DNA of 33,232 nt from a bacterium. Its GTDB lineage: Bacteria > Electryoneota > RPQS01. The first letter of the stretch is position 1; each line of letters starts with the position of its first letter. The notes beneath the pieces are model-generated. The model ran no database searches. It was given only the letters and a program-made list of their open reading frames with translations, and was not told the origin of the DNA. The DNA lies in assembly GCA_026394155.1 (NCBI GenBank), contig JAPKYT010000120.1, positions 1 to 33,232 of the forward strand, read 5' to 3'. The translations under genes and the position numbers were made by a program. Positions 24,173 to 31,548 of the stretch are shown one piece after another.

Positions 24173-24563
24173 GTGAAAATCTCCAGAAAGTTAGCGGTTG
24201 AGAGGCTGCCTGCGAGGCAGGTCAGTCTATTGAATGAAAGAATGTTTTCCGAATGACTGCCGCGGAAGCCCCGCGCCATATCGTCCAAGTCAAGAATCCG
24301 AAAGGGAATGTCCGAGCGTGCGGCTGGAGACTCGGCGAGGATTCTAAGGGGCTGAAACCGAAGAAATTAAAGAAAACTATCAAGCACACTAATTTGCGAA
24401 GAAATCCTCAAAAAAGCAACTCAACAGCAGCGTCACGCAGGAGGCACACGATGATCCCCAGCCGGCCAAAGCTGAACCCGCGGCAGCGTCCGGAAGAACG
24501 CCACCCACCAAAGCGGCCCCGTAGAATCGGGGCCGCTTCAGTTCAAGCCTTGTGAAACTTGGC
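24173..24563. other. Region of 391 bp between asnA and the C25 gene, no confident gene
   Basis: It holds the asnA leader with a small hairpin (24206-24220), AT-rich sequence (24360-24420) and the C25 terminator (24511-24538). One plus-strand reading frame is open from 24253 to 24555; its best start is ATG 24451, which has a strong AGGAGG at 24439-24444 and would give a 34-residue Arg/Pro-rich peptide. A different frame (24393-24524) reads like a Lys-rich then Ala/Pro-rich small protein ending KAAP, but has no start codon. This may be a decayed or frameshifted small basic protein gene. I do not call a CDS. Confidence 0.4.
24511..24538 (-). terminator. Terminator of the C25 protease gene
   Basis: AAGCGGCCCC / GGGGCCGCTT, a 10-bp perfect stem with an 8-base loop. 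It starts 25 bp after the C25 stop on the minus strand and is followed there by TTTGG. Confidence 0.7.
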
Positions 24564-27500
24564 TTAACGAACTGCGGTCACGAGGTAGAACCGCCGGGCA
24601 CGAGAAGCTGTCTCGCCCACAAGTGTGCAGGTGGAATCGGATACCTCGGTGACGGGAGGCGCGCTGAAATCCTGCACGGTGTCGGATGCGTACACGCGAT
24701 AGGATGTCGCCCTCGGGACCGAACTCCAGTAAAGGATGACGTCCTGCCCGGAGACCATGATGACCAGATCGGTGACCGCATCCGGCGCAAGGCCATTCCA
24801 GTTTACGCTGTCGGTGTTGGACAAGCCCGATTCGCTCGATCCGTACTGTGCCGACACCGCGTAGCGATACCAGCCGAAGGGCAGGCCGTCCAAATCATCC
24901 GCGTAGGAGAGCGAATGCAACAGCGAATCAATCTTTGCGCCGTTGCGATAGAGATTGTAGCCGCCGAGAACGGAGAGAAAGACACCGCTGGAGGGGGATT
25001 GCCACGAAATCTGAGCATCGCTGCCCGCTAACTGCGCTTCGAGATTGCGCGGCGGGTTGTTGCCGATGACCAGAGCCACGCGCACGTCATCCACGTACCA
25101 GCCGCCTCTGACCGTGGCGCTGTCGCTGCCGAAGCGGAAGCGGAAACGCACCGGCCCGCTGTAGGAGGCAAGGTCGCAAACCACTTCGCGCCAACTAAGG
25201 GAGCCGCTGAAACACGGAGCGAGAGGGGGCAGCGGCCCGTTGTAGGGACGGGTGCTGCTGGCCTTGGCTCGCACCCATTTGTTGTAGCCGTTGGTGGTGG
25301 GCGTGAGCGTCGTCCATGCCCCGCCGTTCAGCGAGATATAAAGGATGCCTCCGTCGTAGGCCGAATCCGCATACGTGCCCGATGTCTCGGCGTCCATCTT
25401 GTGCCAGAAGCGCAGTTCGGTGTGGCCCGAAAGAGAGATGGATGGCGTGATCAGCACCGCATCGGTGTGAATCGTATAGGTGCCGGTGCCTTCGTCGCCG
25501 CACCACCAGGCATGCGTCGGCGAGTGCAAGTTGCGTGTGCTGATGTGCCATTCATCGAGCCAGCCGGTGCCGTTGGACTGATGGGTCCATGCCCCCGCAC
25601 CGTTTTCCACGGCGTCAGAGAAACCGCCGATGCTCATCTCGATGATGAAGTGGTCCGTGCGCCCGCCGCTCATGGTCAATTCGAGATAGAAGAATGTGCG
25701 TTCCATTGCCGGAGCCGTGGGCGACACGGTGAGGCCGAAGGCCGACAAGCTGCCCGACCCGCCGGCATTCAGCGCCGCTAATGTCCCCGTAGGCTGGGTG
25801 ACGGTGATGTGTTCGCAGTCGGTGCTCAACGTGCCCGCCAGCGCGCTGGCGCCGGCTGAGCCGCCGTTCTGAAGAGTCAGCGTCAGGCTTACCGTCTCGC
25901 CCGCGTCCATCACGCCGTTGTTGTTGCCGGAAGCATCGTTGACGGCGGTCGAACTCACCTGAATGGCGGGAGCATGGGCGGTGATGTCGAGCGTGTCCGC
26001 AAACTCGTTGTCCTCGTCATCCGTGGCGGTGACGCTCACGGGAATTACACGGCCGTCGGGAACGTCGGGAGACAGCGCCGCCGCAAAGCCGTCGGTTTTG
26101 GTGACCTGTCCGCCCGCGGGAATGAGGCCGTAGAGTTCGCTCGCATCGGTGATGGTCAGGTACGGATCGGCGGCGGCGATCTCCACCGTCACGCCGTTGG
26201 CGTTCTCCGTGCCGATGTTCTGTTCCGTGAGCGTGAAGGTCAAGGCCTCGCCGAAATCGCACAAGCCATCGCCGTCACCGCCAGCAACGTCGCTGATCTG
26301 CACGGCCGAGGTCACAAGGTATGGCCCCGAACTGGCGATGACCTGAATGGAATCTATCACGGGAATTCTCGCCTGCCGTGTGATCACGAGGTAAGCCGTG
26401 CCCGGAGAGGTCAGTGCGCCGAAATTCAAGGTGAGCGAGCCGCTCTCACCCACCAGTCCCGCCGCTAACAGTTGACCGCCCATGCTGAAGCCGACATAGG
26501 AGTAGGCGTCCGCCGTGACCGTCAAAGAAGTCTGCCCAAGAAACAGAGGATCGGGATAGTTGACCGTGTTGGCGGTGGGCACACCCAGATAAGTGCTGAC
26601 CGACGGATCACCCATCAACTGATAGATTTCCCAGTAGTAGTTGGTGAGGCTGCTGGCGGCCTGCGTCACGGCCAGATTTCCGGCCATGATGAAGCCGTAT
26701 TGGGTGGTGTACCAGGTGGGGAAGGTCTCGCCGTGATCGTGAAACATGCCGTCGTAGGCGCCGCGATGCGTGGCGTCGTAAGGCGGATTCACTTGCACCG
26801 ATTTCGAGCCCACGCCCCACCAGTAATCTTCATCCCAATAAGTGCTGTTCGAGCCGCCGATGTAGCCGATAGCCCCTTTGTTGGCAGCGCGCAGCCAGGC
26901 CTCGCCGAAACAAGTCGTCACTTGAAAACTGTTGGTCAGACAGCAATTGCCCACCACCGTGCCGTATTTGTGGGCGTTGGTGAGATTGGCCACGTCGGTC
27001 ACGGTGAAGGTGGGATCAGCCCAGCTCGTTTCGCTGCCGTGAGCGGTGTAGTTCATGTAGCCGCGGCCGTCGCTGGCGTTGGCGATGACCTGAGCGTCCG
27101 AACTGCCGGATGCGGGATACAAGTAAGTGTTCGACGTGATCCCGTGAGCCACATTGAAATAGTAATCGGTGCCGTAATTGATCTGGCCGTTGCCGTAGGT
27201 GGGCGCGTAGGTCGCGTCCGCGCCGGCGATCATCACCACCCGACTCAAGTAGCTCGGATCGGGCATTTGATAACGCTCGTATTCGAGCGTCTTGTCAATT
27301 TGCGGCTGCAGCTCACTCGTGCTGTTGGCCGAGAAACGGCCGAAGTAGATTTCCGGCAGGTAGTCGCCGCCCGCCAGCCGCACGTAGTTCAAGTCCGTAA
27401 AGTGAGTGTCGGTGCCGCCGCTCCACGTCGGTATCTGCGCGGTGTCGCCCACGAACAGCACAAAGCTGGGCGCAGGGTCTTGCGGGGTTCCCGCGTTGTA

Positions 27501-28424
27501 CAGCGTCTGAAGATAGTTCTTGATCGTGGTCGCCGTCGAGCCCACACCCGCATCGCCCTTGTACGCGACGATGACGTTGAACCCTTTCTGCTTCTTCCAC
27601 GCGATGAACGGCTGGAGCTGGGCGGTGAACATGGGGTTGGCGACAATCACATATTTGATGGGATAGCGCACGAGATCATCGTCCAGCGTGGAAGCCCGCC
27701 GGTAGTTGAGCACGAACTGGCTGTAGAGCGACTCGAAATAGGGAGACCACGTCCGCTCGCGCAGATGGCGCGTGGCGGCTGCGTCGCCGCCGGTAAAGCG
27801 CACCTCCACTTGAATATGGTTGCAGACGGCCACAAGCTGCCGCGACGGATCATAGCGCACCGGCTCGACGTCCACCGCAAACAGCCGCAGGCCGCGCAAG
27901 ATGCCGAGTTCCTGCACCGAGACCAGCGGTCGCTCATCGAATCCGGAGCGTGAGTAGGCCTGTGCGTTGTAGGCAAAGGGCACGTCTTGGGGACGCTCAC
28001 TCTTGGAAAGGGAAGGCTGCGCGGGCATCACGGGAAAGCGAACACCCGCATCGGCCAGCGAAATCTCGCGGCGGTCAAAGCTCACCGCCTCGGCCGTGAC
28101 CTCCGCGCCCAGCGGCACGGCCACGATCTGCCGGTTCAGGGGCAGTGCCGGCTCGCCTAACCGTAGCGTGTGCGTGAATCCCGGAATGGCGATCCGGCTG
28201 AATGTGCCTTGCCGCGTGGCCACGTCAAAGCTCTCGAATCCCGCGTAGGCACAGGTGAAACTCAAACCGTCGTCGGCGCTGCGCGTGAGACTCGCCGGAT
28301 TCTCGACGGTGGCGGGACGCGGCCCGCCGCTCATCGAAACCCACACTGCCGCCGCATCAGCCGCCGCCCATGAGGCATCCATGACCAGCGCCGTCAATGC
28401 CAAACCAATCCACAGTTTCCTCAT
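24564..28424 (-). CDS. Secreted gingipain-type cysteine protease (peptidase family C25) with Ig, jelly-roll and FN3 modules
   Basis: 1286 residues. ATG 28424 is chosen because GGAGGTGA sits 5 bases upstream; a GTG at 28433 would fall inside that site. Signal peptide about 1-24, then a gingipain-like propeptide to about 245. The C25 domain (about 255-620) has catalytic His462 in YTAHGSETSW and Cys495 in GNCCLTNSF; the 33-residue spacing equals that of RgpB His211/Cys244. Next are two Ig-like domains (about 690-900), a MAM/jelly-roll-like domain (about 935-1100) and two FN3-like modules. The C-terminus ends in RRFYLVTAVR and lacks an obvious type-9 secretion domain ending in a KVxxK-like motif. 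It should be an extracellular endopeptidase. It is divergent from the M14 carboxypeptidase gene, so endo- and exopeptidase may act together. Confidence 0.93.
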   Translation of the reverse strand: MRKLWIGLALTALVMDASWAAADAAAVWVSMSGGPRPATVENPASLTRSADDGLSFTCAYAGFESFDVATRQGTFSRIAIPGFTHTLRLGEPALPLNRQIVAVPLGAEVTAEAVSFDRREISLADAGVRFPVMPAQPSLSKSERPQDVPFAYNAQAYSRSGFDERPLVSVQELGILRGLRLFAVDVEPVRYDPSRQLVAVCNHIQVEVRFTGGDAAATRHLRERTWSPYFESLYSQFVLNYRRASTLDDDLVRYPIKYVIVANPMFTAQLQPFIAWKKQKGFNVIVAYKGDAGVGSTATTIKNYLQTLYNAGTPQDPAPSFVLFVGDTAQIPTWSGGTDTHFTDLNYVRLAGGDYLPEIYFGRFSANSTSELQPQIDKTLEYERYQMPDPSYLSRVVMIAGADATYAPTYGNGQINYGTDYYFNVAHGITSNTYLYPASGSSDAQVIANASDGRGYMNYTAHGSETSWADPTFTVTDVANLTNAHKYGTVVGNCCLTNSFQVTTCFGEAWLRAANKGAIGYIGGSNSTYWDEDYWWGVGSKSVQVNPPYDATHRGAYDGMFHDHGETFPTWYTTQYGFIMAGNLAVTQAASSLTNYYWEIYQLMGDPSVSTYLGVPTANTVNYPDPLFLGQTSLTVTADAYSYVGFSMGGQLLAAGLVGESGSLTLNFGALTSPGTAYLVITRQARIPVIDSIQVIASSGPYLVTSAVQISDVAGGDGDGLCDFGEALTFTLTEQNIGTENANGVTVEIAAADPYLTITDASELYGLIPAGGQVTKTDGFAAALSPDVPDGRVIPVSVTATDDEDNEFADTLDITAHAPAIQVSSTAVNDASGNNNGVMDAGETVSLTLTLQNGGSAGASALAGTLSTDCEHITVTQPTGTLAALNAGGSGSLSAFGLTVSPTAPAMERTFFYLELTMSGGRTDHFIIEMSIGGFSDAVENGAGAWTHQSNGTGWLDEWHISTRNLHSPTHAWWCGDEGTGTYTIHTDAVLITPSISLSGHTELRFWHKMDAETSGTYADSAYDGGILYISLNGGAWTTLTPTTNGYNKWVRAKASSTRPYNGPLPPLAPCFSGSLSWREVVCDLASYSGPVRFRFRFGSDSATVRGGWYVDDVRVALVIGNNPPRNLEAQLAGSDAQISWQSPSSGVFLSVLGGYNLYRNGAKIDSLLHSLSYADDLDGLPFGWYRYAVSAQYGSSESGLSNTDSVNWNGLAPDAVTDLVIMVSGQDVILYWSSVPRATSYRVYASDTVQDFSAPPVTEVSDSTCTLVGETASRARRFYLVTAVR

Positions 28425-28507
28425 CGAAATCACCTCCGCAACTGTACATCACGAGGCCGCGCCGCGCTCTTGTCGAGCGCGCGCAGCAAGAGGAAATCAA
28501 GAAATAC

Positions 28508-28536
28508 ATTTTACGAACAAATAGTTCGTTATGCAA
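28508..28536 (-). promoter_or_regulatory. C25 protease promoter with a palindromic operator in the spacer
   Basis: On the minus strand TTGCAT (28531-28536) and TAAAAT (28508-28513) are 17 bp apart. The palindrome ACGAAC-AAATA-GTTCGT (28513-28529) fills almost the whole spacer. A dimeric repressor bound there would block RNA polymerase. No candidate regulator gene is adjacent. Confidence 0.5.
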
Positions 28537-28797
28537 GCTGCCCGACACTCAAACGCAACGAGGCTATTATGGATATGCTTGTCCAGTATGCCCTTTAGGC
28601 AGCGCCCTGAAGGAGGAAGGCTATCCGTCATAGTGCTGATGACCTTCGCCCTGCCGTCATCATGCCTCATCAGCATGCGCGAGACTGCATGAAGTAGGCA
28701 AGTGCCCGCGCGCATCAGCAGCATCCCTGACCCACCATTGTTTTCCGGCAAAAAGAGGAGAGTGCGAAAACCTGTGGCGAAGCGGCGATTTCGGTGC

Positions 28798-28805
28798 TAT
28801 ATTTG
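28798..28805 (+). promoter_or_regulatory. Possible -10/-7 element of the M14 gene
   Basis: TATATTTG matches the Bacteroidetes-type TAnnTTTG element and also a TATATT -10. The expected -35/-33 region lacks a clear TTG. It is 35 bp before the start codon. Confidence 0.35.
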
Positions 28806-28840
28806 AAGATCGGAGAGAGCGGCACACACGAGGTAAGGAT

Positions 28841-31417
28841 ATGCGCGCTTTGAATCGGATTGTTTGGGGATTATTCCCCTTCGTGCTTTTGGCTCTGGCC
28901 GTTTCGGTGGCCCTTGGGGCGGGCCAGCAGCGCAACATGCTGGATTCGCGACTGGCCGAGGTCAAGCTGACTTCCAAGCTCGATTTGCGGGTGATCGAGG
29001 AAGTCGGCGGCATCGTGGACAATGTCACGGGAGACGTCGCGCGCGTCTATTTGCTTCCCGGCGACGCGGATCAATTGCGCGCCCGCGGCTTTTCGGTGCT
29101 GTGGATTCGCGATACGGCCCAAGAATACGGCCGGGAACTCTGGGAGCGCACCCGCCACACCCGCGATCCGCTGGATGCCTATCATACGAATGAGGAGATC
29201 GCCACGCTGTTTACGGGCTGGCAGGCCGCCTATCCGGACTACTTCCACTACGAAGCCATCGGCATCTCAGCGGGAGGGCGCACTGTCTGGGCCTGCAAAG
29301 TGTCGGACAACGTGAGCGCGGACGAGCCCGAAATCGAGGTGAAATACATCGCCAACATGCACGGCGATGAGGTGGTAGGCAAGGAGAACTGCCTGCGCTT
29401 CATTGAAGAGCTGCTGACGCAGCGCGACACCGTGCCCGCTTATCAGGAACTCATGAGCGATTTCGAGATGTGGTTCATTCCGTGCATGAATCCCGACGGC
29501 ATGGCGTCCGCTTCGCGCTACAACGGGGACGGCGTGGATCTCAACCGCGATTTCCCCGACCGCTGCGACGACTCGGTGAACACCACTGTCGGCCGGGAAC
29601 CGGAAACCGCCGCTGTGATGAACTGGTCGGCCACTCACGATTTCGTGCTCTCGGTCAACTTCCACGGCGGTGCACTGGTGACGAATTATCCTTGGGACAA
29701 CGACAACATCGTCCCCGACGGAAGTTACGCCGCCAGTCCCGAGGACAGCCTGTTCATCTGGATCTCCCGCCGCTATTGCGAGGCCAATCCCCGCATGCGC
29801 GTCAACACCGAGTTTCTTTACCCGGACACCGGCATCACCAACGGGAGCGACTGGTATCAAATCACCGGAGGCATGCAGGACTGGAATTATGTCTGGATGG
29901 GCGACCGCGAACTGACCATCGAGCTCGACGACACCAAATGGCCGAACCAGAGCCTGCTTGAAGGGCTGTGGCAGGAAAACCGGCTGGCCATGCGCTATTA
30001 TTTTCTCGAAGCGAAATACGGCGTGCGGGGCGTGGTCACAGACTCCGTCACCGGCCTGCCGCTGCGGGCGAACGTGCGGCTCTTCTCCATTCCCTACCTC
30101 ACCTTCTCCAGCGCGTTGCACGGCGAGTATTACCGCGTGCTGCGGCCCGGCACCTACACCCTCACGTTCTCCGCTCCGGGCTACGCGTCCAAAACCTTCA
30201 CCAATGTGACCGTGCCGCCAGGCTCGTACACGGTGCTGAACGTGCCGCTCGTCGAGGTTGGGCTCCCCGACATCTCGGTGAATCCCGACTCGGTTCACGC
30301 CGACATCGGGTCTTGCAGCCACGGTGACATCCCCTTTGCCGTTATCAACTCGGGCACCGCCGCTCTGGGCTGGTCATCCGGGCAGGAACCGTACTCGCAG
30401 CAAACCCACTATGGCAACGCGGTGGGCGGCGGCTGGCGGTGGATAGACAGCGATCAGCCCAACGGTCCGGTTTACCAATGGAAGGACATCAGCACCATCG
30501 GCACTCCGGTGACTTTCGCCGTCAACGATGAGACTCTGGGTCCCTTCGACATCGGCTTCACCTTCCCCTATTACGGCCAGAACTTCACCAGCTATCGCAT
30601 CTGCAGCAACGGCTGGATCTCGTTTACGTCCACTTCGACCTCCTTTAGCAACCGCGATCTGCCCTCCGCCACTGTACCGGAAAATCTGTTGGCTGTTTGG
30701 TGGGACGATTTGAGTCCGGAGCGAACCGGCACGCAGGTTCACCGTTGGACCAACAACGTGGACAGTCTCGTGGTCTCGTTTGTGGACGTACAGAGCTTTT
30801 CCCTCCTCGGACTGTACGACTTCGAAATCATTGTGCTGGCCTCCGGCCGCTTTGTGTTTGAGTACGGCGACATGGGCTCGAACCGGCTGGATCAGTCCAC
30901 CATCGGCTTCCAAAACGGCAACGGCACCAAGGGTGAGGCGATGATTTACAATCAGCTCTACATCCACAACGAGATGGCCATTGCCTTCTGTCCCAATCCG
31001 CTGGTGGAGCTGATTCCCGCATCCGGAATCGTGCCGGCCCACAGCACGCAGAACGTGGTCGCCCGCGTCCATTCGTGTTGCCTGCCGTTTACGGCCCAGG
31101 GACAGTTTCCAATCGCCTCCAATGACCCGGACACGGATACGCTGTGGGTGCCGGCTTCCATGGAGATCCCGACGTTGCCGCCCGCTCCGGTGAATGATCT
31201 GGTCGCCTATAAAGATGGCGACGGCCTGCATCTCTGGTGGTCGCCCACGAATCTGGCCAACGGATACCTCGTCTATCGCCTGACCAGCGCGCAACAAGAA
31301 TACACTTTTGGCGAGCTGCTCACGCCGACCCCCGTCACCGAAACCACCTTCCTCGACACCACGGCCCTCGGCCTGAGCGCGCGCTATTTCTTCTATCAGG
31401 TGATTGCCGTGCGGTAA
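28841..31417 (+). CDS. Secreted M14 zinc carboxypeptidase with regulatory, beta-sandwich and FN3 modules
   Basis: 858 residues, ATG 28841 after AGGTAAGGAT. Signal peptide about 1-27. The M14 domain (about 115-385) has Zn ligands His174 and Glu177 (NMHGDEVVG) and His275 (NFHGG), substrate-binding Asn/Arg in MNPDG ... DLNRDFPD, and catalytic Glu361 in TIELDD. A carboxypeptidase-regulatory-like domain follows (about 390-475, GVVTDSVTGLPL ... RPGTYTLTFSAPGY). Next is a beta-sandwich with the IGFTFPYYG ... SNGWISF motif (about 520-700), an ASH-like domain with a Cys-Cys pair (about 705-775) and a C-terminal FN3-like module ending RYFFYQVIAVR. It should trim C-terminal residues of extracellular peptides and pairs functionally with the divergent C25 endopeptidase. 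Confidence 0.93.
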   Translation: MRALNRIVWGLFPFVLLALAVSVALGAGQQRNMLDSRLAEVKLTSKLDLRVIEEVGGIVDNVTGDVARVYLLPGDADQLRARGFSVLWIRDTAQEYGRELWERTRHTRDPLDAYHTNEEIATLFTGWQAAYPDYFHYEAIGISAGGRTVWACKVSDNVSADEPEIEVKYIANMHGDEVVGKENCLRFIEELLTQRDTVPAYQELMSDFEMWFIPCMNPDGMASASRYNGDGVDLNRDFPDRCDDSVNTTVGREPETAAVMNWSATHDFVLSVNFHGGALVTNYPWDNDNIVPDGSYAASPEDSLFIWISRRYCEANPRMRVNTEFLYPDTGITNGSDWYQITGGMQDWNYVWMGDRELTIELDDTKWPNQSLLEGLWQENRLAMRYYFLEAKYGVRGVVTDSVTGLPLRANVRLFSIPYLTFSSALHGEYYRVLRPGTYTLTFSAPGYASKTFTNVTVPPGSYTVLNVPLVEVGLPDISVNPDSVHADIGSCSHGDIPFAVINSGTAALGWSSGQEPYSQQTHYGNAVGGGWRWIDSDQPNGPVYQWKDISTIGTPVTFAVNDETLGPFDIGFTFPYYGQNFTSYRICSNGWISFTSTSTSFSNRDLPSATVPENLLAVWWDDLSPERTGTQVHRWTNNVDSLVVSFVDVQSFSLLGLYDFEIIVLASGRFVFEYGDMGSNRLDQSTIGFQNGNGTKGEAMIYNQLYIHNEMAIAFCPNPLVELIPASGIVPAHSTQNVVARVHSCCLPFTAQGQFPIASNDPDTDTLWVPASMEIPTLPPAPVNDLVAYKDGDGLHLWWSPTNLANGYLVYRLTSAQQEYTFGELLTPTPVTETTFLDTTALGLSARYFFYQVIAVR

Positions 31418-31428
31418 GCCCGGATCTT

Positions 31429-31460
31429 CGCCGAGGCGGATCTCCAGATCCGCCCGGAAT
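31429..31460. repeat. Bulged-A hairpin repeat, copy 4
   Basis: CGCCGA flank, arm GGCGGATCT (31435-31443), loop CC, arm AGATCCGCC (31446-31454), flank CGGAAT (31455-31460) followed by C. The A at 31434 is bulged. Its centre TCTCCAGA is shared with the hairpins at 11022 and 17649. It begins 12 bp after the M14 stop. Confidence 0.8.
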
Positions 31461-31474
31461 CATGCCGACAACGA

Positions 31475-31503
31475 GAACCCCGCCTTCATGGAAGGCGGGG
31501 TTC
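31475..31503. terminator. Bidirectional terminator between M14 and the FN3/DUF2341-like gene
   Basis: GAACCCCGCCTTC / GAAGGCGGGGTTC, a 13-bp perfect stem with loop ATG, followed by TTC. It lies 57 bp after the M14 stop and 45 bp beyond the stop of the convergent minus-strand gene. Confidence 0.75.
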
Positions 31504-31548
31504 TTCGCATCCGGCGGCATCTCCGCTGTGCCGCCATAAGTGTTCTGT

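Larger units (their letters stand above)
28425..28840. other. Divergent promoter region of 416 bp between C25 and M14 genes
   Basis: The C25 side holds a good promoter with an internal palindrome (28508-28536) and a leader of about 75 bases. The M14 side holds TATATTTG at 28798-28805. The middle (about 28540-28780) has no convincing ORF on either strand and no clear hairpin. Confidence 0.5.

Noticed and set aside
24564-24800. Type-9 secretion C-terminal domain on the C25 protease
   Set aside because: The C-terminus is an FN3-like module ending in RRFYLVTAVR; the usual conserved glycine pattern and KVxxK-like end of such domains are not seen.
26472-27953. Long plus-strand open frame (493 codons) opposite the C25 gene
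   Set aside because: It is the antisense shadow of a GC-rich coding frame. The minus strand gives a complete C25 protease with catalytic residues and a signal peptide; the plus-strand translation is His/Val/Arg-rich with no domain.
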